A stretch of DNA of 64,000 nt, from NCBI GenBank assembly GCA_003344405.1, contig NOWV01000034.1, forward strand, positions 310,001-374,000. The letters are read 5' to 3'. Every line of letters starts with the position of its first letter. Positions within the stretch are counted from its first letter, which is position 1. The notes beneath the pieces were generated by a model. It was not told where the DNA came from. It was given only the letters and a program-made list of their open reading frames with translations, and did not search any database. Positions 50,536-64,000 of this stretch are shown here, piece by piece. Source of the stretch: Trichoplax sp. H2. Its lineage: Eukaryota; Placozoa; Uniplacotomia; Trichoplacea. The position numbers and the translations under genes are program-made.

Positions 50536-52442
50536 ATGGAAGGAGAGAAAGGATACACCGAATTAGTCAAAATTCTAAATAGCCAGGAATGCATGTCAGT
50601 CATTAATTTAATAGTCATTTTCCGCTAGGAAACACTGCTGCAATTTTGAATTTGATATGTGGATTGTAATGTCGTCCTGTAGGAGTTTATCATACTAGTA
50701 CAGTTCAACAATATTGATATGTGAAATATTTCATTTATAGAGAGGAACTTGGAATCGTTCATGGCTCAGATAATGATTTGATATTTATTGACGGTAAGCT
50801 TGGAATATCAAGCGGACTTGGTAAGAAAATATACGTTTTTGTACATAAAGAATTCTTTAAAGTTAGATCATCCAGCTCCGATCTTAATGACTGCGATTTA
50901 GGTAATGGCAAGAGATTAAAAATATATTCTTTACATTATTAAGTACGATTGTATACACGTATTCGATTTAATGATGGACCTTCAATAACCTTGCCCAGCT
51001 TTCTAACTTTTACCTCTCTTTTTTTTATTTATGTTGCATGTTTGTGATCTTTGTGTATCAAGTAATTGCTAGTCTATCAATGGTTTTACTGCTGTTCAAC
51101 CCGGAATGCTATACAGCATGGAATGCAAGGTGTCTAAACTAATTTTGACATGCATAACAGACGATGATTAGACCATGTTTAACTACTCTGTTATAGATAT
51201 TCGCAGCTGCTTGTACATTATATATATGCTTTCTTCTTTCATATAGAAAAGAATTAATTACCTCTGAAAAAATATTCATTGCTGATGAATTTCGAATAAT
51301 GAATCTTATTTTGACCTGTTATCCCAGAAGTGCTGAATTATTTAGCCATAGGTTAACTGGACTTGATATGTTAACTACAGTATATTGCGTACATTGATTC
51401 AATTTTGGTAAAATTGGCCAATTGCTAATAATTCATTGTATGGTAATCCTACTATCAATATACGTCATGTTTAGGCGATGGCTTATTCAACATGCTGCTA
51501 AAATCGGTGATTGCGATATCAAAACATTATGCAAACTAGAATTAACAGTAGCAGCGAAAACTGCTGATCAATATTACAGTAATTATATTAGTTGGAGTCA
51601 TCGATGCTGGATATTATGTACATATTTGGCAAATTATCAAGAGGTAAAAACTTGCCCAAGGAAGGACTAGCTTCAAAATATAAAAGCTGATCAAAGTTTG
51701 AAAACTAATAATTACAACATTTCTCTTTGAGCTAGATTTTATTAAGCGAGCTTCAAGATACTGCCTTATGGCTGCAGATGCATGTATCTGATAGCAATGT
51801 ATATTATTACCGGCAGCAATTGTTGACCTTATTGGTTCAGCTCAAGTAAGTTCTATTTTATTAGTTATTTAGTATATATTGGCCTTGTTGTTATGTGATA
51901 AGTTATGCCTATTGTTGGAGTCCTATTTGGAATAGTATAGCAAATGAAATCTTCTTATAATCATAGCCAGGTAAACGTCAAGAAACTATGGGTAAGCGAG
52001 CTGCAAGTTAATAGAGAATTAATAGAATTCTATGTAGGTCACGAATCCATGTGGTTATTTAGGTATGGAAATTGAGCTACAAATACATACTATATTAAGT
52101 ATCGGAAGGTGAAGAAATTTTACTATACTAAGCAAATTCTTTGATAGACGATTTCTATTGGCTAATATTCCAGTGAACAATGAAGAAAAGAAAAATTTAT
52201 GCCATCAAGGTAACGATTTAATCAAAGCACAATTGTACTTCAATTCTTCAGGTTTATTCTACTACTTTACCTTGGTATTCTGATCTACTTCAACAATCAT
52301 TTTAGAGATGGAATTTGTAAATGAGTCTTGCCTAGTCAAAGAAAGTACTGACTTAACCTTTGGACCCAATAGGCAAATTCATTTTGCTAAAGAATATAAA
52401 ATATTCATCAGCTTTATGATATCAACTTTAGATAATAGTTAA
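50536..52442 (+). CDS. PTAR1: PTAR1-like prenyltransferase alpha-subunit repeat protein, complete
   Basis: PTAR1 carries protein prenyltransferase alpha-subunit repeats and is reported as the alpha partner of a third type of geranylgeranyltransferase. Nine exons join in phase: 50536-50594, 50741-50901, 51063-51129, 51247-51351, 51475-51643, 51736-51845, 51967-52062, 52148-52209 and 52306-52442. They give 321 residues against about 400 in human. The repeats are marked by FNPECYTAWNARKELI, YPRSAELFSHRRWLIQ, YYSNYISWSHRCWIL, HVSDSNVYYYRQQLL and GHESMWLFRRFLL, the W-x2-R pattern of PPTA repeats. The N-terminus keeps IEELGIVHGSD and IFIDGKLGISS, as in the family. The low-complexity segment between the later repeats of mammalian PTAR1 is missing, which explains the shorter length. 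Confidence 0.94.
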
Positions 52443-53228
52443 AAGGCCTGTCGATAGACAATACAAGTTCTTGGCATTACATTGCTTGCTTTATGATCTA
52501 TGCGGTATAGAGTCTATGTTAAAACATTATTACCTCAAAATGACATGTGTAACTCTGAATATTGAGTATAACTATGACGATAGGTATATATGGTTTATCA
52601 TTATACATTTTATTCTTCGGTTTCACTTTTAAAAAATCTTGTAGTGATAATAGTGCTTGCATCTTATACAGGTATTTCTGTGATAGGGATAATTAAACAA
52701 TAAAAATTTTTGAATAATTTCGGAATATAAAAACCTTTCGACGTGTAAATATTGCAGTCGCGTACACAGTACTCTTGATATAGACGATAGATAGAATACT
52801 GTAATAGTTAATTTGTGCATCATGATTATTGTGCTTTAAAAGCCAGCATCAATCGAATGGTATTGTAGTTGCATGACATTTCTAAATTATTATGGCAAAT
52901 CAGTCTAGGTACAAGCTAGCTTTTTCTCAGTAAGGTTTAAGCAATTTAGCGAAATGTGAAGTTAAAAACATTCATATTTTTCAATTTCAACTTTTGTTCA
53001 ATTATGATGATAACTATCAGCAAGATAGCAACCAATAAAACTTTGACAATAGGATTCGTGTAATACAGTATGTAATGAACTTATTACTGCTGGATGGATA
53101 GTATAGATAAATTGGTAAACACAATAAGATTATATTCTCTGATACTATCTATTTGCAATTTTGGTGGCTGATTTGGTGTAGGGATTTCTTTTGGGTGAAA
53201 GACAGCTCGTTACGTGGCGAAAAAATAT
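52443..53228. other. PTAR1-NUDT12 convergent spacer
   Basis: This spacer holds the 3' ends of two convergent genes. The 64-codon frame at 52629-52823 (-) is not supported by any similarity. I see nothing else. Confidence 0.5.
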
Positions 53229-55923
<2,695 letters not shown>

Positions 55924-56035
55924 TGCCAGCGGCCGGTGTTTGCAAATCTCTGCAAAGCTACAAGTTGAGCGATTCTTTTTCGGCTCGAGAGTAAAGACTA
56001 CAGAGTTAATGGAGAGAGTTTGCCTTTTATATGTT

Positions 56036-56105
56036 ATACTGTACTGTACAGTATCGTATAGTGCCAGCTGTAAGAACTGTATGGTACACTGTACGGTTGG
56101 GTATA
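56036..56105. promoter_or_regulatory. GTAC palindrome cluster upstream of NUDT12
   Basis: The perfect 12-base palindrome TACTGTACAGTA at 56042-56053 is followed by ACACTGTACGG and GTATAGTACTATG. The cluster lies 115-180 bases upstream of the NUDT12 start at 55923. It repeats the vocabulary seen upstream of SKI3, SUB1/SERF and SUGP1. A regulatory function is inferred, not shown. Confidence 0.35.
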
Positions 56106-56722
56106 GTACTATGGGCGGGCCTGGCGATAGACTGACTGCTGGATGCATCCTATCCGAGGATATAACGAGGATGTTGGTTACACAAGATATTTCCATCATG
56201 GTGGATATTCAACTCTTTGCAGAGACTTGTTAACTCATTTTTAGCCCACAAAGGTAACAAGAACTCAAGTTTTTTTTACTATAAGGGGGAAAATAGATTA
56301 GTTAACGCCAGGAGAGCAAAAATGTTGAGTTGATTAGCAAGGGTTGCTGGAAAAAAGAGAGCAACTAGGGGGGGTACGCAGCCGTTGATGACTATCGACT
56401 CCAACATCGTACTCAAATTTGTCCAAATTTGAGGTTACCTGATACTGTAGAATTCGCCTTCAAAAGGGGAAGAGCAAATAGCGATGAGTTAGGCCAATTC
56501 ATTTGACAGGAAATGTATATAGAAGCTGTGCCAGTTGCCTGAATACAGTGACACATGAGACGAGTTTGGTGAATTCTATTATAGCAAATTGCAAATGAAT
56601 GATGTACGCTTCCAATGGCCAGTAAATACAGTATTATTGGTGTTGACTCCATCATAAATGGCTCAATATACAGTATCCCTAGCAGTCCACCACTGTTGTA
56701 GGGACTACCGCTAAAGAAAGAC

Positions 56723-59145
56723 AAGAAACGGCCTTGATTGCAAAATAAGATGGAGGCCTTATGATTTTGTCATTCTACTATACAATACCTACAAGCCAGA
56801 AGTGCACAGCATAGCTTACACTTGGTTAAATAGTCCTGTCATGCCTGTACAGTATGTACAGTACAATCGCATGGACAATTATTTTGATCGCCTACTGTAT
56901 ACTGGACTACTAAAAAAGAAAGACAGGAAACGGCTTTCACTGCAAAATAAGATGGAGGCCTTCATGATTTTGTCGGTCATTCTACTATACGATTCCCCTT
57001 AATAAAAGTGGCTAGCCTACTACAAGGCAGAAAGCGCTCGCTATAACTTACAACTATTTTGATCGTCTACTGGATACGATCAAAACCTTGATCATCAAAA
57101 TAAGATGGAGGCCTCATGATTTTGTCAGTCATTCTACTAGACGATTCCCATAGAAGTGGCTACCCTACTACAAGGCAGAAAGCGCTCGGCATCACTTCCA
57201 CTTCGTTCAAAAGTACGGTCATGCCTTTACAGTATGTACTCGACTATACCATGGACAATTATTTTGATCGTTTACTGGATTCGATCAAAACCTTGACTGC
57301 AAAATAAGATGGAGGCCTCATGATTTTGTCAGTCATTCTACTAGACGATTCCCATAGAAGTGGCTACCCTACTACAAGGCAGAAAGCGCTCGGCATCACT
57401 TCCACTTCGTTCAAAAGTACTGTCATGCCTCTACACTATGTACTCCACTATATCGTGGACAACTATTTTGATCGTCTACTGGATACGATCAAAACCTTGA
57501 CTGCAAAATAAGATGCAGAAATATGATGTTTTCGGTCATTCTACTATACGATTCTCCATATTAAAAGTGGCTACCCTACTACAAGGCAGAAAGTGCTCGC
57601 CATAACTTACAACTATTTTGGTCGTCTACTGGATACGATCAAAACCTTGACTGTAAAATATGATGGAGGCCTTATGATGTTATCGGTCATTCTACTATAC
57701 GATTCCCCTTAATAAAAGTGGCTACCCTACTTACTACAAGGCAGAAAGCGCTCAGCATCACTTCCACTTCGTTCAAAAGTACTGTCATGCCTTTACACTA
57801 TGTACTCGACTATACCATGGACAACTATTTTGATCGTCGACTGGATTCGATCAAAGCCTTGACTGCAAAATAAGATGGAGGCCTTATGATTTTGTCAGTC
57901 ATTCTACAGTACTATACGATTCCCATAGAAGTGGCTACCCTACTTACTACAAGGCAGAAAGCCCTCAGCATCACTTCCACTTCGTTCAAAAGTACTGTCA
58001 TGCCTTTACAGTATGTACTCCACTATACCATGGACAACTATTTTGATCGTCTAATGGATACGATCAAAACCTTGACTGCAAAACAAGATGGAGGCCTTAT
58101 GATGTTATCGGTCGTTCTACTATACGATTCTCCTTATTAAAAGTGGCTACCCTACTACAAGGCAGAAAGCGCTCAGCATGACTTAAAACTATTTTGATCA
58201 CCTACTGGATACGATCAAAACCTTGACTGCAAAATAAGATGGAGGCCTTATGATTTTGTCAGTCATTCTACTATACGATTCCCATAGAAGTGGCTACCCT
58301 ACTTAACTACAAGGCAGAAAGCGCTCAGTATCACTTCCACTTCGTTCAAAAGTACTGTCATGCCTCTACAGTATGTACTCCACTATACCATGGACAATTA
58401 TTTTGATCGTGTGCTGGATACTGTAGGAACGATGGTAGGCATTGTCACCCACAGTCACGGACTGCTGGAAGGAAGCCTTTGCAGTGTACGCTACGCATGT
58501 GCCTGCAAATGATCCTGCGAGAGATTGGCATTCAAACTCAACNNNNNNNNNNNNNNNNNNNNCTACTGGATACGATCAAAACCTTGACTGCAAAATAAGA
58601 TGCAGAAATATGATGTTTTCGGTCATTCTACTATACGATTCTCCATATTAAAAGTGGCTACCCTACTACAAGGCAGAAAGTGCTCGCCATAACTTACAAC
58701 TATTTTGATCGTCTACTGGATACGATCAACACCTTGACTGTAAAAAAAGATGGAGGCCTTATGATTTTGTCAGTCATTCTACTATACGATTCCCATAGTA
58801 GTGGCTACCCTACTTACTACAAGGCAGAAAGCCCTCAGCATCACTTCCACTTCGTTCAAAAGTACTGTCATGCCTTTACACTATGTACTCCACTATACCA
58901 TGGACAACTATTTTGATCGTCTACTGGATATGATCAAAACCTTGACTGCAAAATAAGATGGAGGCCTTATGATTTTGTCAGTCATTCTACTATACGATTC
59001 TCCTTATTAAAAGTGGCTACCCTACTACAAGGCAGAAAGCGCTCAGCATCACTTCCACTTCGTTCAAAAATACTGTCATGCCTCTACAGTATGTACTCTA
59101 CTATACCATGGACAATTATTTTGATCGTGTGCTGGATACTGTAGG
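56723..59145. repeat. Satellite-like tandem array, unit about 204 bp with shorter variants
   Basis: Roughly a dozen copies share GCTACCCTACTACAAGGCAG, CATCACTTCCACTTCGTTC and AAGATGGAGGCCT. The fully intact spacing is 204 bases (for example 57111 to 57315), and shorter units of about 125-130 bases lack the GTTCAAAAGTACTGTCATGCC half. Each unit holds an interrupted inverted repeat with arms GATCG and CGATC. The array separates the divergent NUDT12 and KRTCAP2 starts and is broken by a 20-N gap. Short open frames in it are periodic artefacts and begin at nearly the same place in each copy. Confidence 0.93.
58543..58562. other. Assembly gap (20 N) inside the satellite array
   Basis: The 132 bases before the gap (58411-58542) recur at 59129-59260 and continue there into unique sequence. 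The right side of the gap restarts in mid-unit. The order and number of repeat units here are therefore not trustworthy. Confidence 0.98.
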
Positions 59146-59372
59146 AACGATGGTAGGCATTGTCACCCACAGTCACGGACTGCTGGAAGGAAGCCTTTGC
59201 AGTGTACGCTACGCATGTGCCTGCAAATGATCCTGCGAGAGATTGGCATTCAAACTCAACAATGCCAGTCAAACGCTTCAATACGCCACTCTTCTTAGAT
59301 ACACTAGACTAAGAGTCGAGAGACTCCGCTCATCACTGTGGTTTCATCGTCGACGTGGAAGGATCACTAAAA

Positions 59373-60961
59373 ATGGGTAAGGATAAAAATATTCTTTTTA
59401 TTGCAACAGGCATAAACTGGATGTTGAACTAATTCTATTTGAGATTGATTGAGCTGATTTTCTTCTTATTGATCCAAGTATAGTATTAATCAATGTCTTT
59501 TTGATATCGTTATGACATGGTTGATTAAAGGTGCTGTTTCGCCGTCGTCTTCCTGTGCTGTGGCAGCCATTCTATCGGTTGTTATTTTTACTGGCATGCA
59601 AACTTTTAGGACGCAGCTAGCATCAAGTAGAGAAATGACAATCTTGGGTGGTTTCATTGGATCTGAACTCTTTATATTCATATTGACTGTATCCGATCAT
59701 TGATCATCAAAATTGATCTAGTCACACATACTCCTGATTCAAATCATGAAAGTGATGGATAGTAAAGCTATCGCTCACTTTCATCATCCAATCTTTTCCA
59801 TTCGACAACCAGTCCTAGGCAGATACTGTAGTCTTTGCCCTACAGTTGTAGACTATCAAAGATTGCAGTACTACAGTGTCCGTTTTATCTTGAATAAAGA
59901 ACTCGATGATGAAATTGAAATTTATTTGAACGCAATGCAATAGCATCCATTACAGTAATAGGAATATTGAAATAGTCATACTGCAGCCAGTAGTAGTTCT
60001 TGTCCTGTAGATTAGCCGAGTATAGGATACAACTCTTGAATATTGATCTAATCTTATTGAGTAAGCTAGATGGTCCAATTTTGAAAAATGTGTAGCATCC
60101 CAATGTTATTGTCATCCAAAAAAGCAATAAGATATGTAAACTAAGTATGGATGCCCACGTTATTCCTTAACTGAATGATACAGGCTATTAGCAACTTTGA
60201 AATGTTCGCCTTTGGCAAGAATTTCGCTGCTAGTATATTTCCTGAAGGTTGGTCAATCATGATAAATTTTGACAGTAGCAACATGGATTGAATTAGTATT
60301 ACCTACAAAACAACTTCAATGAGTTAATGATTGCTACAATTTATAAAAGAAAACAGCAGAAACAAAATCAATACATTTAAGATAAAGTCAGATTCAATCT
60401 CAAAATAGTTTGTACTGTATATAGAGATACATTAATAGGTTTACGCGTCTACTGTACGTAGTGAATAAAATTGTAGCAAATTATTGTTAACAAATGGATT
60501 GTCTTCTACTTTATCGGTATATCGATCATTCTTGTACATATATCGTAAGCAATTTACCACGCTATACTTGTACAGTATGAATGCATAGACTAATTCGAGT
60601 ATCGTCCATGAAAACTAACTTTGACTTATGCCATTTTTAGTCATTGCATCGCTTATAATGGCAATGATCGCAAGTGGACTTGTCCATCGTGTGTGTGTTA
60701 CCACATGGTAAGTTGTACTTAAAAAAGGAAAATTAAATAAATTGACATCCATTTGCTATACTATGACTAGTAGGTTCCTGACCAATATAAAACGACACGA
60801 CTATTTGGCAAGCAATTTCAAATAATGCTTTCAACATGTTTCATTACAGTTTCATCTTTTCCATGATCGCCTTGTACTTCTTAAATCGGATATCCAGCGC
60901 TACCTATACCAAGCCAGTACCTCAAACACCTGTCAAATCGGGCAAATCTAAAAAGAAATAA
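59373..60961 (+). CDS. KRTCAP2: KRTCAP2, oligosaccharyltransferase subunit, complete
   Basis: KRTCAP2 is a small ER membrane subunit of the STT3A-type oligosaccharyltransferase, linking it to the Sec61 translocon. Five exons join in phase: 59373-59376, 59531-59688, 60184-60247, 60641-60707 and 60850-60961. They give 134 residues against 136 in human. The first coding exon is only ATGG. Family landmarks are FTGMQTFRTQLASSREMTIL, GGFIGSELFIFILTAISNFE, FGKNFAASIFPE, ASGLVHRVCVTTCFIFSM and a basic tail, GKSKKK, a possible ER-retention signal. The hydrophobic stretches fit several membrane spans. The intron 59689-60183 has U12-type signals. In-frame ATG at 59512 exists inside intron 1 and would give a slightly longer start, but the ATGG exon matches the family better. 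Confidence 0.95.
60163..60171 (+). other. U12-type branch-point signal in KRTCAP2 intron 2
   Basis: TTCCTTAAC is an exact match to the U12 branch-point consensus (TTCCTTRAC). It lies 12 bases before the CAG acceptor at 60181-60183, inside the narrow distance window of minor-class introns. The donor at 59689 reads GTATCCGATC, which fits the GTATCCTT consensus at its first six bases. Only this splice closes the reading frame. Confidence 0.8.
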
Positions 60962-63157
60962 TGATTGTATAATGTTAAGAAATAACTAAATACTATTACG
61001 GTCATAACGAAACACAAATCAATGAGTAGCTATTTTATCCCCCAAATTCTTTATTCAAATTCCTAAATCAATAAAGGTTTCCTTTTCAATATATCGCAAT
61101 GTCAATTACTATGGTATTCTTGTATTTGGTAACATTAAACTGACTTGAGTAAAGATTGGCAAAGACACTTTGCTAAGCAGTAATGCTAATTATACAAGCT
61201 TATATCTAATACACTAACATTTTATTTAGATATGAGATAGATACAGTAGACGACTGTCATATAGTATATGCTAGAGTACAGAAAATAAGTAATCCTAACT
61301 TTAAAGCAATTAACCTACTCGTTAGTTCAAAAATTTCCATCAAAGACACTATGGACCTCAAGTTTAGAAATAAATCAACTTTTATTAACAAGATAGAGAT
61401 AGTAAGTTGAACGTTAATATGGCTTGATAAAGTATAAAGTATCTTAATAATAAATAATATGACAAGAGCTTCTTGTTAGCTTCACATTATTATATCAACT
61501 AATTATATCAAGGACTATCTTCAGCTCTCAATCTCTTACGAAAAAGCACTTGTACAACCTTGCATTTTAACCTACAAACCTGAGTTATTTTAGTGTTGCT
61601 CTCTAGATGCATACTACCATCGTGGATAATGCAATAAATATCAACTAAAGCATTTATGAGATATATTGTAGTGTAAGGTAAAGCAAAATACCACTGTAGT
61701 AATGTATGATATAGCCTAGCGAAATCGATGAAATTTGGAACCGCTGCATCTCGAAAGTAATCAGAAATTATCCAGATTTCTTACCCAGAAGCAATCTTTA
61801 TTTTTACGGGTTAATTAACCTACGATTGTAAAAGTCCATTGCAGTCAACAAGGAAACGACATTATTCGGATATTGCCGGGATAGACTGGCTTCTTAATGA
61901 TGGTACTCAGAAGTCATCCAGATTGTATTTCATTTATTCTACTAGTATGATCTTTTTATTATACGAAAGACAAGCTAAGGTATTATGATTTTAAATACAT
62001 AACTTCCTTAGAAGATATCCTTGATGATGAAAAGGTTCGTAAAACCATTGTTACTTTCTAGCTAAATTATGATATATATGCGTATATACATACATAGCAT
62101 GCAGTAATAATTTACAATTTTTTCCATTTTACACGGTTTAATTCAGTCATCGTATTAAACAGATTTATCCGTAAAATGAGTTATATATCATATTATTGTC
62201 GTATCACTTGGAAAGATATTGTAGCTACAATAATGGTCTATAATGTTATAGCAAAAATTTGCTAGTTTTTTGCAAAGTATAGAATAAGAATATGCCTTTA
62301 CCATAAAGTACAAGAATTAATGTCCAAATGAAAGAGGAAAATTAGCTTAAAATTGAAATGTTGCCATATCGTATCAGCGATATTTTGTTCATTAAGCTAT
62401 ATTAAAATTGGGTTATGCAATATACTAGCTTTTAAAATGATATAGTGGTAAAGTCCATTCTAAAAATTGTGCTAGATAAAAGCAAGATACTATGCACAGA
62501 AGCGAACAGCACTATCATCTTCGATTGGCATAGCATATTCTTAATAAGACAACACTATATCATCACAGAAATTTGTTAGATAGTTGGATTTGTTTTGACT
62601 TTCTATTAAAATCTAAAAGGTGATATTAATTTGGTCAGTGCCAAAATAATGATCAAAATAATAATAAAAAAAATGGAGTACGGAGATATATAAAGTCATA
62701 GGAAAGGAAAGATTGAGATTTATATACCAGTACTTGTAATAGAATTATTTTGAGGATCCTGTTTATAGTCAACCGGCGGTGCATACCACAAAGTACAAGA
62801 TTCGCTACAGCTATTGCATAATTATTAAAGGAGCAAGGTGAATATCAAGATCACATTTTTTTCCCAACGTATCAATATACGCTGTTATCTTAGTTAATGC
62901 TGCAACCGCTAACTTGGTCAAGAATACTAATTTCACTAGGTAGAATTGACACTTTTCCTTTAAGTATCATCTTTATACTATCTTCCTATTTTTAACGATG
63001 GATACTCTTTAGAAAAGCGTGATAATATATAAAATAGTACTATCATCATCATTGCAACTATCGTCATTTTTTTTCTAATAAATGGAGATATATTTCCTTT
63101 GGATAAATAGATTGTAATTATAAAATAGTGTCTTGGTCGTTCTCCATCATCATCTTT
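60962..63157. other. KRTCAP2-AMT spacer with unassigned exon-like frames
   Basis: No gene could be identified here. Two minus-strand stretches look exon-like. One, about 61738-61527, is open for roughly 70 codons (FIDFARLYHTLLQWYFALPY, then a hydrophobic stretch and ITQVCRLKCKVVQVLF) to a stop and lies behind a CAG. The other, about 62821-62725, encodes SESCTLWYAPPVDYKQDPQ behind a TAG and ends in a stop. Neither has an ATG or a family I know. They may belong to a small minus-strand gene downstream of the ammonium transporter, or may be chance. Confidence 0.3.
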
Positions 63158-63972
63158 TTAACGACCTTTATGGATTAAACCTGATCTTAACCTATTCAAT
63201 CTCTCTATTCTATCGCATTGAGATATGACAGATCGCAACGATAAATCATCTTCTTCTCTTGGCGGTGTTGATCTTATAGTACCAGCTAACATTTTAAGAT
63301 TTGTTGTACTAAGCCTTTTCTCATCTTTTCCTATCTTTTCATTACCACCATCACTATATCCAATATGTGGTATAGCAGCTGCAGGTGTAACAACATTACG
63401 CCGTGGTGATTTAATGACAGTAACGACACCGCTAGCAGGTCTTGATGAGATATGGAAAGAATTATCCTGATTGACTATGCTAATATTATCATGATAATCA
63501 TGACTATTAATTCTTGAACGCGTATATTCCGATAACGATATATTGGCTAATCGACTTTTAATAATAACGTCATCGGTATCAAATGCATGCTCAACCGCAT
63601 CAGCACCTAAGTGTTCTTCTTCTTCTGTTAATCGTATACCCATGCTAACTTTAATTAAGAGTAAGACAATAAATGAAGTAACCAATGTCCATATTGTTAC
63701 ACATACTACTGCTAACATTTGTATTCCGAATAAATGCATTCCACCACCATAGAATAATCCATCATAGATGCTAAATTGGTCGGTAAGTTCTTTTTGCGCA
63801 AATAAACCAGCAGCAAGCATCCCCCACATACCACAGAAACCATGTGTAGCAACACAATCAACAGGATCATCGATACGTATGCGAGCTAGCAAAGAGGCAC
63901 CATGGCAAGAACATGCAGCAGCAATGATACCAATAACGATAGAAGCCCATGCATCGACAACCATGCAACACG
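63158..63972 (-). CDS. AMT-type ammonium transporter, 3' part only
   Basis: This is the last exon of an AMT/MEP-type ammonium transporter of the plasma membrane; the rest lies beyond the right edge of the window. The acceptor is TTTAG before 63972, since an in-frame stop lies just upstream at 63998-64000. The exon holds the last membrane segments: CCMVVDAWASIVIGIIAA, RIDDPVDCVATHGFCGMWG with the conserved pore-region histidine, LAAGLFAQKE and a long hydrophobic helix ending VLLLIKVSMGIRLT. The family motif EEEEHLGADAVEHAFD follows. A long hydrophilic C-terminal tail of about 130 residues, rich in Ser, Arg and Asp, ends LIHKGR. That tail is longer than in bacterial AmtB and fits eukaryotic regulation from the cytoplasmic side. 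The Amt rather than Rh subfamily is indicated by the DDPVD-HGFCGMWG pattern. Confidence 0.9.
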
Positions 63973-64000
63973 CTAAATAACGTAGCAAAAGATGGATTTA

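Noticed and set aside
59746-59943. 65-codon plus-strand frame between KRTCAP2 exons
   Set aside because: It lies inside the U12 intron and has no similarity or splice support.

Overview
This is eukaryotic, animal nuclear DNA. It is AT-rich and crowded with short, mostly 60-300 base spliceosomal introns. Every gene that can be recognised is an animal-type orthologue: SKI3/TTC37, SUB1/PC4, SERF, SMN, MRPL24, SUGP1, RASA1 (p120 RasGAP), an SHB/SHF-type SH2 adaptor, dolichol kinase, PTAR1, NUDT12, KRTCAP2, and an AMT-type ammonium transporter. High intron density, full-length orthologues, small intergenic spaces and a U12-type intron fit an early-branching animal. A placozoan (Trichoplax/Hoilungia-like) is my best guess, but a sponge or cnidarian cannot be excluded by eye. 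Two 20-N scaffold gaps (41563-41582 and 58543-58562) are both flanked by duplicated sequence, so this is a draft assembly.

Layout. 1973-5157 (-) is a type I membrane protein with a mannose-6-phosphate-receptor-homology (MRH) ectodomain. 5405-6003 is a minisatellite. 6558-15373 (+) is SKI3. 15722-17487 (-) is SUB1. 17946-19727 (+) is SERF. 20853-23700 (-) is SMN. 23786-24562 holds tandem repeats. 24696-26773 (+) is MRPL24. 26939-29548 (-) is SUGP1. 29779-30136 is a possible MITE and 30312-30910 (-) a weak unknown gene. 31456-39974 (-) is RASA1. 40907-42403 is a duplicated block around a gap. 42643-44269 (+) is the SH2 adaptor. 45064-45405 (-) is an unknown ORF. 46302-49703 (-) is DOLK. 50536-52442 (+) is PTAR1. 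53229-55923 (-) is NUDT12. 56723-59145 is a satellite array around the second gap. 59373-60961 (+) is KRTCAP2. 63158-63972 (-) is the 3' part of an ammonium transporter that runs off the right edge.

The gene order is strikingly regular. Genes alternate strands and form six head-to-head pairs: MRH/SKI3, SUB1/SERF, SMN/MRPL24, RASA1/SH2 adaptor, DOLK/PTAR1 and NUDT12/KRTCAP2. Minisatellites and clusters of a GTAC(A/T)GTAC palindrome fall mainly in the spaces between divergent starts. The genes are otherwise housekeeping. RNA metabolism is represented by SKI3 (Ski complex/exosome), SMN (snRNP assembly), SUGP1 (splicing) and SUB1 (transcription). N-glycosylation and sorting are represented by DOLK, KRTCAP2 and the MRH receptor. 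Ras and tyrosine-kinase signalling are represented by RASA1 and the SHB-like adaptor. I found no operons, CRISPR arrays, tRNA or rRNA genes. The exon models were built by hand from reading frames, splice sites and intron phase, and most close in phase from start to stop. Unresolved joins are named in the entries.
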